A DNA stretch of 64,000 nucleotides, from positions 2,294,001 through 2,358,000 of the forward strand of contig NZ_CP080437.1 of NCBI RefSeq assembly GCF_021216655.1. The letters run 5' to 3'. Below, piece after piece: positions 50,644 to 60,407 of the stretch. A model generated the notes under the pieces. It was not told the origin of the DNA. It worked only from the letters and a program-made list of their open reading frames with translations, and did not search any database. Source of the DNA: Clavibacter michiganensis (lineage in GTDB: Bacteria > Actinomycetota > Actinomycetes > Actinomycetales > Microbacteriaceae). Numbering within the stretch: position 1 is the stretch's first letter; every line of letters starts with the position of its first letter. Made by a program: the position numbers and the translations under genes.

Positions 50644-51624
50644 ATGAAAAAGATATATCCGAAGCGTAGGCATGCGGCGTCTATGGCGGCGTTGTCCGTT
50701 GGAATCGGGCTGGTTCTGGTTTGCGGGCCCCATGATATTGGTGGGGAAAGTGCTCGGGCCGCAAGCTCGGCCTCGGTCCCTGAAAGCGGTGCGTCTGATA
50801 CGGGCATGAGTTTTTCGGATGCAGATGCCGCAGAATCTGAAAACTACTGGACTCCGGATAAAATTGCGGCGGCAGTGCCCGCTGATGGGGTGACGGTCAC
50901 GCCCCAGAAGCAAAGTCCGTCTCTCGGGGCTAGCGCGGTCACGAGTGTCTTCGAGCCCGTGTATTGGATCGGGCGACTTTACTACACCGCGGGCGGCATC
51001 GATTATTCTTGTACGGCGTCGTCCATCAAGTCAGACTCGAAGCTGGTCATAGCAACCGCCGGGCACTGCCTCTATCACAAGGGCGAATTTAGTACCAACC
51101 TCCGGTTCATTCCCGCTTGGGATGGGGCTAACAAGCCGCTTTTGACGTGGGGCGCCAACGACTATCAGGTCCCGAGAGCCTGGCGGTACCAGGAGGACCA
51201 GCAGCACGATGCAGGATTTGTTCAGCTAAAGCCGCAGCGATCCTGGCTCGGTGCCAAGCAATACCTGGCCGATAGGGCTGGCGCGACCGCTACCAATTTT
51301 GGTCTTGCAAAGACGGGGTTGCATTACGAAGCATTTGGTTACGAACAGGTCTCAGGATTCACGTCCCATCCTCTTCTGACCTGCTCGGGAAATGGGTACC
51401 GCCGTTTTTCCCAATTTTCACTTCTTAGTATAAATGACTGCGTCATGGTGGGCGGGGGCTCCGGTGGGCCTGTCTATCATGAATCAGGAAAGGGGGTCAA
51501 TGGTACGCAGGTAGGGGTTGTGAGCTCCGTTATTCCTCAAGGGGAACATAGCATCATGACGTTTGCGCCCTGGGGGGATGCCGAATACCAGGTATTTCGA
51601 ACAGTGGACGCCTGGGGGCGCTAG
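50644..51624 (+). CDS. Secreted Ppa-like S1 serine protease
   Basis: This intact 326-residue protein starts at ATG 50644 with AGGGGA five bases upstream. A long signal peptide with a basic N-terminus precedes a propeptide-like region that contains ENYWTPDKIAAAV. The triad is His141 in TAGHC, Asp189 in HDAGFVQL, Ser273 in GGGSGGPVYH. It belongs with the 51771 and 54151 genes as a second protease subgroup, about 50 residues longer than the Chp-type and with GG(x)SGGPV rather than GDSGG. Ppa assignment is from memory. GC content is low. Confidence 0.8.
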   Translation: MKKIYPKRRHAASMAALSVGIGLVLVCGPHDIGGESARAASSASVPESGASDTGMSFSDADAAESENYWTPDKIAAAVPADGVTVTPQKQSPSLGASAVTSVFEPVYWIGRLYYTAGGIDYSCTASSIKSDSKLVIATAGHCLYHKGEFSTNLRFIPAWDGANKPLLTWGANDYQVPRAWRYQEDQQHDAGFVQLKPQRSWLGAKQYLADRAGATATNFGLAKTGLHYEAFGYEQVSGFTSHPLLTCSGNGYRRFSQFSLLSINDCVMVGGGSGGPVYHESGKGVNGTQVGVVSSVIPQGEHSIMTFAPWGDAEYQVFRTVDAWGR

Positions 51625-51727
51625 GGTCTTGCTCATATAGGCCATTCATGCATGCGGAGCGTGGCAGTGCTTTGGTACGGGGCTTGAGCACTTCCACGCT
51701 CGGCATCTGCCGGTAGGAGCAACGGAA

Positions 51728-51759
51728 CGGGGCTCAGGCTCGACTGTGCCTGAGCCCCG
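51728..51759. terminator. Bidirectional hairpin between convergent protease genes
   Basis: A perfect 12-base stem (51728-51739 with 51748-51759) with an 8-base loop. It sits between the stop at 51624 and the minus-strand stop at 51771. Confidence 0.75.
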
Positions 51760-51770
51760 CTGGTGTGTCG

Positions 51771-52775
51771 CTAGGCAGCTGCTGCTGCTCGGTAGGTGGC
51801 GTGAAGGGTGGCGGTCCACTGGGGGCCGAAGGCGGCGTGCGTGAACTGGTGGTAGGCGAAGGTGGTCATTCCGCGCTGGATGTCGCCGGAGTCATCGTCG
51901 GTGTTGACCCACGGGGATCCGCTGATGCCGGCGCGGAGGTCGGTCTCGATGCCTTCGATGGCGTAGTCCTTGTTCATCCAGGGGTTCGGCTCGACCGAGC
52001 TCTCGACGCTGATGGGCTTCGTGCCGTCGTGCCCGCCGTCGAGCGCGTAGCCGGTCGAACGGTAGTCATCGTCGTCCTCCTGTCCGGCAAAGCGGACGCC
52101 AGAGGCGCCGACATTGGAGGACAAGGTCGTACCCGCAGCTGCACCGACGGGTGCCTTGACCTGGAAGAAGGCCGTGTCGAAGTCGACCTGTCGACCCGTC
52201 ACCCACTGCGACTGGACCGTGACAGCAGTCGCTGGCCAGATGCCCTTGGGGGCGGTCCCGTCGTACTGGGGTACGAAGACCAGGTCAGTGACGAATGCAT
52301 CCTTGATGGCAGAGACGCAGCGGCCGGCCGTTGCGACGAGATTGCCGGAGTCGGATACGACCACGTTTCCAGTGCAGCGCTGGTCGATGCCGCCGCTGCG
52401 GAAGAACACGACGCCGAGGTGATCGTTCGCGGCGAAGCCTGGCACGGGCGTGGTTTCTGACACGTGCAGGGACGCTGCTCCGGGGGACGCGTCGCTGGTG
52501 CTCGTGGCGGTGAGTGCGCTGTCCTGGTCGTCGGCGGGTGGGTTCCCGTCGGCGGGGTCGGGATCGACGAAGGAGTTGGTGACGGCAGCGTGCATTCGGG
52601 CGCGTGACCATGTAGAGCCGGCAGCGGCGGTCTCGGTGCTCGAGATGGTGTGTCGGAGTGTGCCGGTGGGTTCCGCTGGGGTCGCTGCGGTCGCAGCCGC
52701 CGCACCTAGGAGGGTGAGGGCGAGCGTGGCACATGTTGCCGCGCCGATGAGGGTGGAGCCAGTGCGTGTAGCCAT
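51771..52775 (-). CDS. Secreted S1-like protein with catalytic His replaced by Arg
   Basis: This intact 334-residue secreted protein has a signal peptide (residues 1-31), a linker rich in Asp, Ser and Thr, and an S1 core. The motif normally reading TAGHC is TAGRC: Arg152 occupies the catalytic His position (codon CGC at 52320-52322, one transition from CAC). Asp200 (VDFDTAFFQV) and Ser285 (GISGSPWV) are in place. It should not have normal protease activity. The frame is open throughout, which suggests selection or very recent loss. High GC, unlike the 50644 gene. Confidence 0.8.
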   Translation of the reverse strand: MATRTGSTLIGAATCATLALTLLGAAAATAATPAEPTGTLRHTISSTETAAAGSTWSRARMHAAVTNSFVDPDPADGNPPADDQDSALTATSTSDASPGAASLHVSETTPVPGFAANDHLGVVFFRSGGIDQRCTGNVVVSDSGNLVATAGRCVSAIKDAFVTDLVFVPQYDGTAPKGIWPATAVTVQSQWVTGRQVDFDTAFFQVKAPVGAAAGTTLSSNVGASGVRFAGQEDDDDYRSTGYALDGGHDGTKPISVESSVEPNPWMNKDYAIEGIETDLRAGISGSPWVNTDDDSGDIQRGMTTFAYHQFTHAAFGPQWTATLHATYRAAAAA

Positions 52776-52975
52776 GTGAGCATCCTGTTCTCGCGAGTGG
52801 TTGATCGCTGATCAGCGAACAGCACACCATTGCCCTAAACGCTCCCCGATCGTGGGCGCCCTGCACATGTCATCAATGCAGGTGCATGGTCCGCCCGCCG
52901 GGGAAGCGTTGCGCCGTAAGGTCTCGCTAACCGCGACTGTCGCGGCCCCAGTGCTTTATCTAAGGACTCCCCGCC

Positions 52976-53827
52976 ATGCCCCCTGTTCCCACGACCCAAC
53001 GCCATCACCTCGTCACGAGACCCTGGGTGGTTGTGCTCGTCATCCTCGTCGCTGTCGGAGGCATCGCGACGGCGCCCGCTTCCTCGGCTCACGCTGCAGG
53101 GCTCCCCGCGCAGGGGTCATCGATCTCGACCTTGCCGGCCTTCCCGGCACCCACGTCGGTCAAGCCGCCGCGGGCGACGCCGTATGAAGTACCCGCCGGT
53201 CAAACCGTCGACTACGGCAACGCGGAGCTCAACGGGTCAACCTCTGGGCGTGGTGAGTTCCAGCAACCAGTCATCCTCGTCCACCCGGGAGGAACGGTGA
53301 AGAACGTGATCATCGGCTCGCTCGCAGCCGACGGCATCCACTGCGAAGCATCCTGCACCATCATCAACATGTGGTCCAGCCACGTCGGCGAGGACGCCGT
53401 GACCCTCCTCGACGGATCCCCGACGTCCTCCGTCGTCACCATCCAGGGCGGAGGCGTCCAGCACGCGTACGACAAGGTCGTGCAGATGGATGGGGCCGGC
53501 ACTGTCCGGATCATGCACTTCGCCGCGTCCGACATCGGCTCCCTCGTGCGTTCCTGCGGTAACTGCCCGCACCAGTACCCGCGGCACATGGTGGTCAGCG
53601 ACGTCTTCATCGACGGTGGCCGTTACAAGGTCGCCGGCGTCAACCAGAACTTCGGCGACACCGCCAAGCTCGACCACATCACCATCCGCGGAACACGCAT
53701 GCAAGTCTGCGACAGGACCATCGGTGGCCGCGGCACGCCCGCCAAGGAGGTACCCGGCGGGAGCGGAGACCCCTACCCGGGCGTATGCGACTTCAGCTAC
53801 GCCACCATCCTCTTCGAACACGGATGA
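52976..53827 (+). CDS. Secreted pectate lyase, PL3 type
   Basis: This 283-residue protein has a signal peptide (residues 1-41, TATAPASSAHA-like end) and a PL3-like beta-helix: VKNVIIGSLAADGIHCEASC, SSHVGEDAVTL, GAGTVRIMHFAASDIGSLVR, then SCGNCPHQYPRHMVVSDVFI. PL3 enzymes cleave polygalacturonate by beta-elimination, calcium-dependent. Clavibacter pelA genes in the protease island encode such enzymes. The ATG at 52976 is the only good start. Role: plant cell-wall degradation during colonisation (inference from the family). Confidence 0.85.
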   Translation: MPPVPTTQRHHLVTRPWVVVLVILVAVGGIATAPASSAHAAGLPAQGSSISTLPAFPAPTSVKPPRATPYEVPAGQTVDYGNAELNGSTSGRGEFQQPVILVHPGGTVKNVIIGSLAADGIHCEASCTIINMWSSHVGEDAVTLLDGSPTSSVVTIQGGGVQHAYDKVVQMDGAGTVRIMHFAASDIGSLVRSCGNCPHQYPRHMVVSDVFIDGGRYKVAGVNQNFGDTAKLDHITIRGTRMQVCDRTIGGRGTPAKEVPGGSGDPYPGVCDFSYATILFEHG

Positions 53828-54150
53828 GGTGACCCGAGTCCAGTCGCACAAGCCTCGGGTTGTGGGACGTCCCGCGAGCGGTTGGAGCTCGCTGCGGAGT
53901 GTCGCGGCCGCGAGTGTCCCGCAACCATGGGCCGCAAGGGGGTGCTCATTGTCGGTTGCGGGACATGTAGGACGTCTTGGGGAAGCTCATCGGGTACGCG
54001 CGGGTCTCGACCCGGTAGTAGAGCACGGGCCGATAGGTCGTCGACCTACTCGCGGCCGGCGTGCGGCGGGATGACCTGTGCGTGGATCACGGGGTGTCGG
54101 GCACCCGCGCGTTGCGGCCCTCACCCGACGGCCCCGCCACGGCTACCGTC
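53828..54150. other. Intergenic with a serine-recombinase N-terminal scrap
   Basis: At 53985-54017 the plus strand encodes LIGYARVSTR followed by TAG TAG, which is the exact N-terminal signature of Tn3-family resolvases (Ser in VST is the nucleophile). Nothing further of the gene remains here. Otherwise I see no gene. Confidence 0.55.
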
Positions 54151-55164
54151 TTACTTCGTGAACGAGTCCACAGTCTTGTACGTCGAGAGCTCAGCCTTTC
54201 CAAAGGGCGTAAAAGCAATGGCATCTCCATATGCCGTCTCTACGTTCCGGCCGATCACTCCGACCTGCGTGCCCCGGGGCTCTTCGGTCGACGCGTGGTA
54301 CACGGGCCCTCCTGACATACCACCGACTGCCTTGCACCCGATCATGGCTAAGGACTGCTCATCGTGCAGCCGGTATGCCGGGCCGACGCACGTTGACAAC
54401 GGCTTAGCCTGGAATCCGCCGCCGATGTTCCCGTACGCGAGGCTAAAGTAGTGCAGTTGGGGCTTAGCAAGCGAGAAATTCACCCTCAGGGCCGAGACGG
54501 TATCCGCCAATGACTTGGAGCCGATGGGCTGGACCTTGATGAAGCCCACGTCGTGGGAGTCGTCTGCGCGGACTCTCCACTCGGGGGTCACGCTGTAGAA
54601 CTTCGCAATCCATGTCCCGTAGGGCATGTTCTTACCGTCCCAGCCGGGCACGAAGGTGACGCCGGTCGCGGTCTGGTCGTCGTTGAGGAGGCAGTGCCCC
54701 GCAGTGGCGACGAGGTAACCAGAGTCCGAATGGACTGCCGAAGCCGAGCACAGGCGGTCCAGCCCGCCCCTCTTGAAGGCGATCTTGCCGACCCATGCTG
54801 TTGCGGTGATGGAGCCCGACACGGAGTGCACGACGCCCGAGCCCGCATCCGACGCTCCGACGACAGACGCGGAGCCATCGTCGGGGATGGCTCGCTGCAA
54901 CCGGTCCACGGTCCAGTAGTCCGAGGTGGACGTCATCTCCTCATCGGAGAAGGCTCGGCTGCCCAGGGAGGCGGCGGACACAGCGGAGACGTCAGGTGTC
55001 GCCGCCAGGGCTGGTGCCGCGGATAGCGCGCCGCCTTGGATCACCCCTCCGGCAGCGACGGAGGCCGTAGCGGCAGCGATCATCGTCAGAACGCGAACCG
55101 AACGCCGTCCTTGCTGTGACGATGATGCCCTCGGGCGAACGCGAGATATAGGGAGCTTGCGCAT
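54151..55164 (-). CDS. Secreted Ppa-like S1 serine protease
   Basis: This intact 337-residue protein starts at ATG 55164 with GAAGGAAG upstream. It has a long basic signal peptide (about residues 1-55), a pro-region with SDYWTVDRLQRAI, and the triad His157 (TAGHC), Asp205 (HDVGFIKV) and Ser284 (GGMSGGPVYH). It is close in layout to the 50644 gene (SDYWT/ENYWT pro-motif, KTVDSF/RTVDAW ending). Secreted host-interaction role inferred. Confidence 0.82.
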   Translation of the reverse strand: MRKLPISRVRPRASSSQQGRRSVRVLTMIAAATASVAAGGVIQGGALSAAPALAATPDVSAVSAASLGSRAFSDEEMTSTSDYWTVDRLQRAIPDDGSASVVGASDAGSGVVHSVSGSITATAWVGKIAFKRGGLDRLCSASAVHSDSGYLVATAGHCLLNDDQTATGVTFVPGWDGKNMPYGTWIAKFYSVTPEWRVRADDSHDVGFIKVQPIGSKSLADTVSALRVNFSLAKPQLHYFSLAYGNIGGGFQAKPLSTCVGPAYRLHDEQSLAMIGCKAVGGMSGGPVYHASTEEPRGTQVGVIGRNVETAYGDAIAFTPFGKAELSTYKTVDSFTK

Positions 55165-55965
55165 ATTGACTTCCTTCTGTGATGTCGCGAACAAAGTGCT
55201 CTCATGAGCCGTGCGCGCGAACCTGAGGTGCTGACCATGACAGGCACGCGTCGACGCCGCGGATGCTGTCCCCAGACCGACGTCGCGGCGGACACACCCG
55301 GGCGTGCGAAGACTGCTATGAAACTACGGCGGAAGCCCGCCAGCCGTGCTCACGCCGTGATGGCGAAGCCTTCGCTCATAAGGGGCGAGCCTGGCTGTCT
55401 ATGCGGCCAGGTGTCCGTCGGTGTGGTGCGGGTGCAGCGGCTGCGGGCAGCGGGCTGCCATCATCGTTCTGCTGGGATCGTGCGGGCCAGGTAGGACAAG
55501 GCCATCTCGCACTGCTCGGTCACGTCGGTCTTGTTCACGAGCTCGGACCCCTTCTGACGGCTGATGCCGAGGCGTCGGGACTTTTCCCCTTGCGACGGGC
55601 GTTGGGATGCTCGCCGCATCGCGGTGTACCGGCCCATCGATGCGATGGTGATTTGTCGGCGGAATTCGGCGGAGAGCGGCAATGCGTTCCCTAGCGAGGA
55701 CGGCGATGCGCACGAGCTCGTCCCGGGGCGGCTACGGGGTGGGTCTGCGCGCTCAGGACGCCTGTGCCGCACGCGAGTGACCAAGCGGTACCCGTCGGCA
55801 GCGGCGGACGCGGCAGGCGTCAGGACCTTTGGCTACCCGCGCAGGGTGCTGCCCCCAGAGCGCGTCCTGGTCGATCGCGGCCGTCGTCGTCCACAGCTCC
55901 ACAACTTGTGGGAGCCGGGCGGGATGCTCGACGACGTCGTGCGCGTCGACAGCCTCGCTCAGACG
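55165..55965. other. Degenerate stretch with duplicated segment, copy B
   Basis: No gene is supported. At 55900-55985 the LWEPGGMLDDVVRVDS-coding segment matches the one at 47930-48010. A minus-strand frame at 55461-55784 has some protein-like text (ITIASMGRYTAMRRASQRPS) but no recognised family. Confidence 0.45.
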
Positions 55966-56487
55966 CGCAATGACCGTCGGCGCACAGCTCGGACGGCGCC
56001 TGCACCAGCGGAGCAACAGGGGCGTCCAGTGGCAGGCGATGGCGACATCCGACTTCACGATCCGCACCGCACGCATCCTGCTCCGCGAGAACCCGAGACT
56101 CGTCGTCGTCGACATCATGATCGTGATCCTCGGCATAGGCGACGCCGTCCGGTTCACCACACCCAACGCGTGGCGCGCGCAGCTCGCCGACCTGCAGCGG
56201 CACCTCGCATCCACTGTGACGATCCTCATCGCCGAGATACCTCCGCTAAAGCTTTCACCCGAGGTCCCGATGTCCATCGCCCACCGGGGCGGGCATCACG
56301 CGAACGTGCTCAACGTCGTCACTCGCGATGTGGTCGCGGACATCGATATGGCGCAGAGCGCGTTCCGTTCCCCACCGCCCTTGTCCACGACTTCGAGACG
56401 CCGGACGGGCACGGTACCTTCTACGGTCGCGTGTATCGCTCACGGGCAGCGGTCATGGCTGAGCAGATCGTCGTCCGGACGCTCTGA
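55966..56487 (+). pseudogene. SGNH/GDSL-type hydrolase remnant with a frameshift
   Basis: In one frame I read GAQLGRRLHQ, TARILLRENPRLVVVD, IMIVILGIGDAVRFTTP, WRAQLADLQRHL and AEIPPLKLSPEVP, the block II-III pattern of SGNH hydrolases (normally GVND). Near 56350 the frame shifts to AERVPFPTALVHDFETPDGH and MAEQIVVRTL, the C-terminal end. The nucleophile GDS block is missing or degraded. It is a decayed lipase/esterase-like gene. Confidence 0.55.
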
Positions 56488-56518
56488 CGAGACTGCCCCC
56501 GTTCCTCGACGCGGGGTA

Positions 56519-56716
56519 ATGCAATCTGGCAATGTGGCGCTCGTGGAAGCGCATGTCGATTACGAACGCCTCATCGACGACGCCGTGCGACGGATCCGCT
56601 CGATGCTGCCACATCACACGATCGCGGAATGCCGCGACATCGTCGAGGACGAGCTCGCACAGATGCTTGCCGCGCGCGTGGACGAGCAAACGCGTCTTTG
56701 GTGCATCGACCGCTGA
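56519..56716 (+). CDS. Small helical protein (DUF3562-like three-helix bundle)
   Basis: From ATG 56519 this 65-residue product contains YERLIDDAVRRIRSMLPHHT, then AECRDIVEDELAQML, a pattern seen in small three-helix dimerisation domains. No clear ribosome-binding site precedes it. It might be a regulator or a remnant. Confidence 0.4.
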   Translation: MQSGNVALVEAHVDYERLIDDAVRRIRSMLPHHTIAECRDIVEDELAQMLAARVDEQTRLWCIDR

Positions 56717-56936
56717 ACCCCAGTGATCCCCGGCCCTCGCGATCCGCTGGACACACGACGGTTGCGCAACGGGAAAGGGCCGGACGCAGCCACCGTCGCT
56801 ATGCGTGTAGGGATCCCCGATCGGGCACCCGCGGTAGGCGGGGGGGCCTTACGTCCGTGGTCGTGAACGTGATCTCTTGATCGGCGCGGGACGCTGCTGC
56901 CCGCGTGAGCAGATCCTCGTACTCCGGCCACTTGCG

Positions 56937-57085
56937 TGCCCGCCGGCCGAGACTTCGGCGACCGCCGGTTGAAGCTGACAGACAGAGAGATCGGCAATCC
57001 GCTCAGTTCATCGCAGCCGACAAGCCGGGCGCGCAGGTGGCCCGCGACCTTCGCATGTCGACATCAAGTCTCTACCCCCCCCGCC
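56937..57085 (+). mobile_element. Serine recombinase C-terminal HTH remnant
   Basis: In one frame the plus strand reads QFIAADKPGAQVARDLRMST followed by SSLY, the helix-turn-helix typical of resolvase/invertase C-termini (A-x-x-L-x-x-S-x-x-T-L-Y-R). The rest of the recombinase is absent and the frame breaks immediately upstream. Confidence 0.5.
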
Positions 57086-57311
57086 TCGCGGTTATCAGGG
57101 CGCTGGGGAGCCTGTTGGTGGGACGCCCGTCCAACACAGCAGTACCGGCGTGGGTGTGTGCCGCCGGCACCGGTTCAACGGTCCAGACGACCTCAGCGGG
57201 CGCTCGGTCGAGCGTTAGCGGCTGCTGGATGACGCCCCTCGGTATTTCGCGCACATCTGGTCACCATGAGCCGCGTGAGCACCCGACGGGTCCTTCGAGG
57301 AAATGCATGAG

Positions 57312-58010
57312 CTAGTTACCGCAGTGGCTGTTTCCGAGGTCAGGGAACTCAATGTAGAGGTACTTCAAGTGCCGAGTGTTGCAGCTCAATGAGACCGACC
57401 CGAGGGTGATGAACGCGACGGCGCCAATGCTCGCGAAGATGGCGGATGCGAGCAACCCGAACGCGCCAGCGACAATCGCCGCGATGCCTACCGCGGTGCC
57501 GCCTCCAAGGAGGGCTCCTCCTGTAGGGGCGGTGATTCTGACGGTCGCCCAGTGGTGGAAGAGGCGCTTGAACTTGTGCCAGAGCGATAGTTGTGTGCCG
57601 AGCGCCGCGTCGGGCGCTGCCGACCGCAGGATCTGCGGCTGACCTAGATCCGTGTCGGTACCCATCTGATCCCAGGCGGCAACGCTGCCAGTACTACGAA
57701 GCTGCTCAACCTCGGCCGTCATCCCTCGAGTCAAGGTCGCGCGGTCAAGAGCGGGCGCTCCCTGTGCGCGTCCGGCTATGCTTGCGTCGACGAGCTGGTC
57801 GACGGTGATGTGCCCGTCGACAACGTCCGGTATGAATGAGCCGTCCCGCACAGCGACGGCGATCGACTCTTCAGCGGCGTTCGCTGCCGGGGCTGCCGTC
57901 ATGAGCGACCCGACGACGCTCAGCGTCGCGATCGTGGCTACTGCGGCCCAACTTGGACGACGGTGGTCCCAGGAAGTGGAAGAAGGGCTTGAGGAGACAA
58001 AAGACTTCAT
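57312..58010 (-). CDS. Secreted HWAT-family protein, copy 2
   Basis: This intact 232-residue protein has a basic N-terminus and a signal peptide ending near residue 45 (TAAPAANA). Its middle shares GHITVDQLVDAS and MTAEVEQL with copy 1. LWHKFKRLFHHWATVRI at residues 143-159 leads into about 55 residues of Gly/Ala/Ile-rich hydrophobic sequence, then a polar tail with two cysteines (SLSCNTRHLKYLYIEFPDLG, NSHCGN). No known family. The long hydrophobic part could insert in membranes after secretion. Three copies occur in this region. Confidence 0.65.
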   Translation of the reverse strand: MKSFVSSSPSSTSWDHRRPSWAAVATIATLSVVGSLMTAAPAANAAEESIAVAVRDGSFIPDVVDGHITVDQLVDASIAGRAQGAPALDRATLTRGMTAEVEQLRSTGSVAAWDQMGTDTDLGQPQILRSAAPDAALGTQLSLWHKFKRLFHHWATVRITAPTGGALLGGGTAVGIAAIVAGAFGLLASAIFASIGAVAFITLGSVSLSCNTRHLKYLYIEFPDLGNSHCGN

Positions 58011-59196
58011 GGGAGCAGTCCAACCGTTCGAATCGGATAAGTACGTCTGTAAGGTACGAAGCGACCGCGAACGCCTGGCAGTTTTTCCACAGGCCGGCTG
58101 CCCGCTTCACTTCGCCTGTCCTGGCCGCCTAGTCTTACGGCTCGGCCGGAGGCCTAGAATCGTCGTCCACGAGGCCCCTGCTATGGAGCAGTGCCCGTAC
58201 CGCCCACCTATGCCGCATGAGTCGCGGTCATCGCCCCGCTCCGCACGGATCCGCGGCTGACTCAACAAACCGCGGGCCGTGCGGTGCATCGAGGCCAGGT
58301 CCTTTTGGAGGTCGCGTGGGGGTCATCGGCATGGTTGCCGAGGTGGTCCGGGAAGGAATGCCCTACCGAGACGAGCAGTACAGGACCGGCGTGGCCGCTC
58401 GAGGCGCGAAGCGTGCGGCGAAGTCAGTCTCGTTCGGGAGGCAGGCGCCTCGCGGCAGCGACTCGTGATCGCCGCCCACGCCAGGGGAGGGCTAGTAGGC
58501 CGCCCTCTGCGGCCCCTGAGAAGTCACTCGGGAGACTCAACAGGACATGTATTGCTGGTTCGACGATCCGTTCGAACGGGTCAGCAGCCCTTAGCCGTTT
58601 GTCGGTCCAGTAGGCGAGCGTCGCGTTGGCCTCACCCTCGGGGGAGGTATGACGCCGGTCGTTGGTCTACGTTGAATCATGGACAGCCTCGTATTGACCA
58701 TCCGAAACGATGCGTCTGCAGCGACTGTATGAAGCGGGGCCACGACTAGGCTGGACGTCAAAGCACAAACCGCAACCGCTAAGACGACTACGCGGACCTT
58801 ACGGTGACGTTATGGTGCTGGAATACAACAGTGGCCGTTACATTCGATGGACCCATTCGGTGCATGGATAGGCATCTAACCTCGTAAAGGTAGGTGTGGC
58901 CGCCGAGCGGCGTAAGGAGAGGCGTCGGAGGAGGGAAGCACTTCATCCTGACCTCACCGGGCCATGTCGGTTGAGATCATCTACAGGGCGTCAGCGGCAC
59001 CAAGGTGCGAAGATCTCAGTTCGTTCGTAGGAGTGTCACATCCGCTCCGTCGGTTGGATTGTTTACCGACGGGGTAGTTTTATCATCAAAACGTCACGCG
59101 GTCTATGCTGTTTTTTCGTAATGGTCTCACGCCGACCGGGGCTCGTATCTGTAGAGCGCTCGCTCGTGGCCTGTCTCGGGCGCTACGTTCTAGTTC
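58011..59196. other. Non-coding or degenerate stretch
   Basis: No reading frame here has recognisable protein features. One minus-strand frame near 58440-58620 has balanced residue use (RLAYWTDKRLRAADPFERIV) but no start or family. The last 200 bases are AT-richer and probably include the promoter of the broken protease at 59197. Confidence 0.45.
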
Positions 59197-59990
59197 ATGT
59201 GGCGCATAGATAGGCCTTTGTTTGTGGCTGTAATCAGTGTCCTCAGCGTTCTCGCTTGCGGTGTCGCCGCCGCACCAGCCCAGGCTGTAGACCGCGTAGC
59301 TCGTGCTTCGTTGCCTGTACGGTCGGGTACTCATCTCATCTTCGGTGACAGACAAGTTCCTGCTCGATCGCCGGACTACGACTGCCCGGCTGGGGCTGTG
59401 CTGACGGGGTCGGGGATCCTCTCGCGAATCACCCCCATATCAACGTGCTGTCGGATATGCCGTTACCGCGAAGCATTGCGGTGGCCGTAGTGCGCATGTG
59501 TGCGTCGGTGACGTGCAAGTCGGCTCGGTGATTTGGGAATCGCCAGACGCCGACCTCTCGATTGTCCGAATCGAGCCCTTGTAGACGACCAGAATAAGTT
59601 GTTATCCGACTTCGGCCGGCATGCGCTGCACTCTCGTCAAGGACGACGAGCCTCGGACTAGCGGTGAAGTCTCCGCCGCGTGGAACCGATCAGGCCAGGA
59701 GTCCGCCGTGCAGGTAGTCGGAACAGAAATCCGGGCTGATTGAGAGATTTTCTGCACCAGCGGGGCAATAACGGGCATCTTGTGTTATTGGGTATCAGCC
59801 CCACCCCCGCGAGGGCTGGAAGTAGGAAGTCACCAAGTCGTGGCGGAAACCTTTTCAGCTGCAACGAGGCAAGGAGACTCAGGGGGGCAGCAGGGACATC
59901 AAAATAGTCGGTATTATATGCGGCGGTAGTTTACCAGGGTCAGGAGACGATATTTATATGCGCTCCCTCCTGATTTCTATGCGTTTCAGC
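59197..59990 (+). pseudogene. Chp/Pat-1-type serine protease, multiply broken
   Basis: ATG 59197 encodes a good signal peptide (LFVAVISVLSVLACGVAAAP) and VDRVARASLPVRSGTHLIFG, then the frame breaks near 59445. The His motif (YAVTAKHCGG) and Asp motif (DADLSIVRIEPL) follow in another frame that stops at 59583. Further pieces, IFCTSGAITGILCYW near 59750 and QGDSGG near 59872, show the Cys pair and Ser region. At least three indels and a stop make it non-functional. Confidence 0.75.
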
Positions 59991-60407
59991 AGCAACTGAA
60001 CTACGTATCAGCGGCCGTCTCGGGCGCGCCGCGGCTCCGCATGATCGCTGCCGAGGTGAAGACCTCGCTCGTGGGGCCTCGACCAGGCGAGGGGCACGGA
60101 GGTCCTCTCGGCGGTGATAGGTTTCAGCAGTTCTGGGACGGGGGTGTATGGGCAGCGCATGACGACATGCCGCCCGAAGATGACGGTGAAGCCGAGCAGT
60201 TTCAATCCACAGCGGTGCCGCCATGCTTCGAGGCCCGCGCCTGCGCAGCCTCGTCGATGGAGCCTCGATACCGTTTCGTGACGTTAGGTGCCGTACCGTC
60301 GGACAACATCTCCATCTACGTACCGCGTGATATCACTCGGCGTCTCGGTAGGCCCGGCCAGCCGGATGCCCGAGAACCGGGACGTTCACTTGCTCGTTTG
60401 CTCGTTC

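Noticed and set aside
56905..57315. 136-codon open frame over the recombinase remnant
   Set aside because: Only the HTH segment is protein-like; the remainder reads through unrelated sequence.
58217..58749. Several overlapping frames in the 58 kb gap
   Set aside because: None has a start site, a motif or coding-like codon use.
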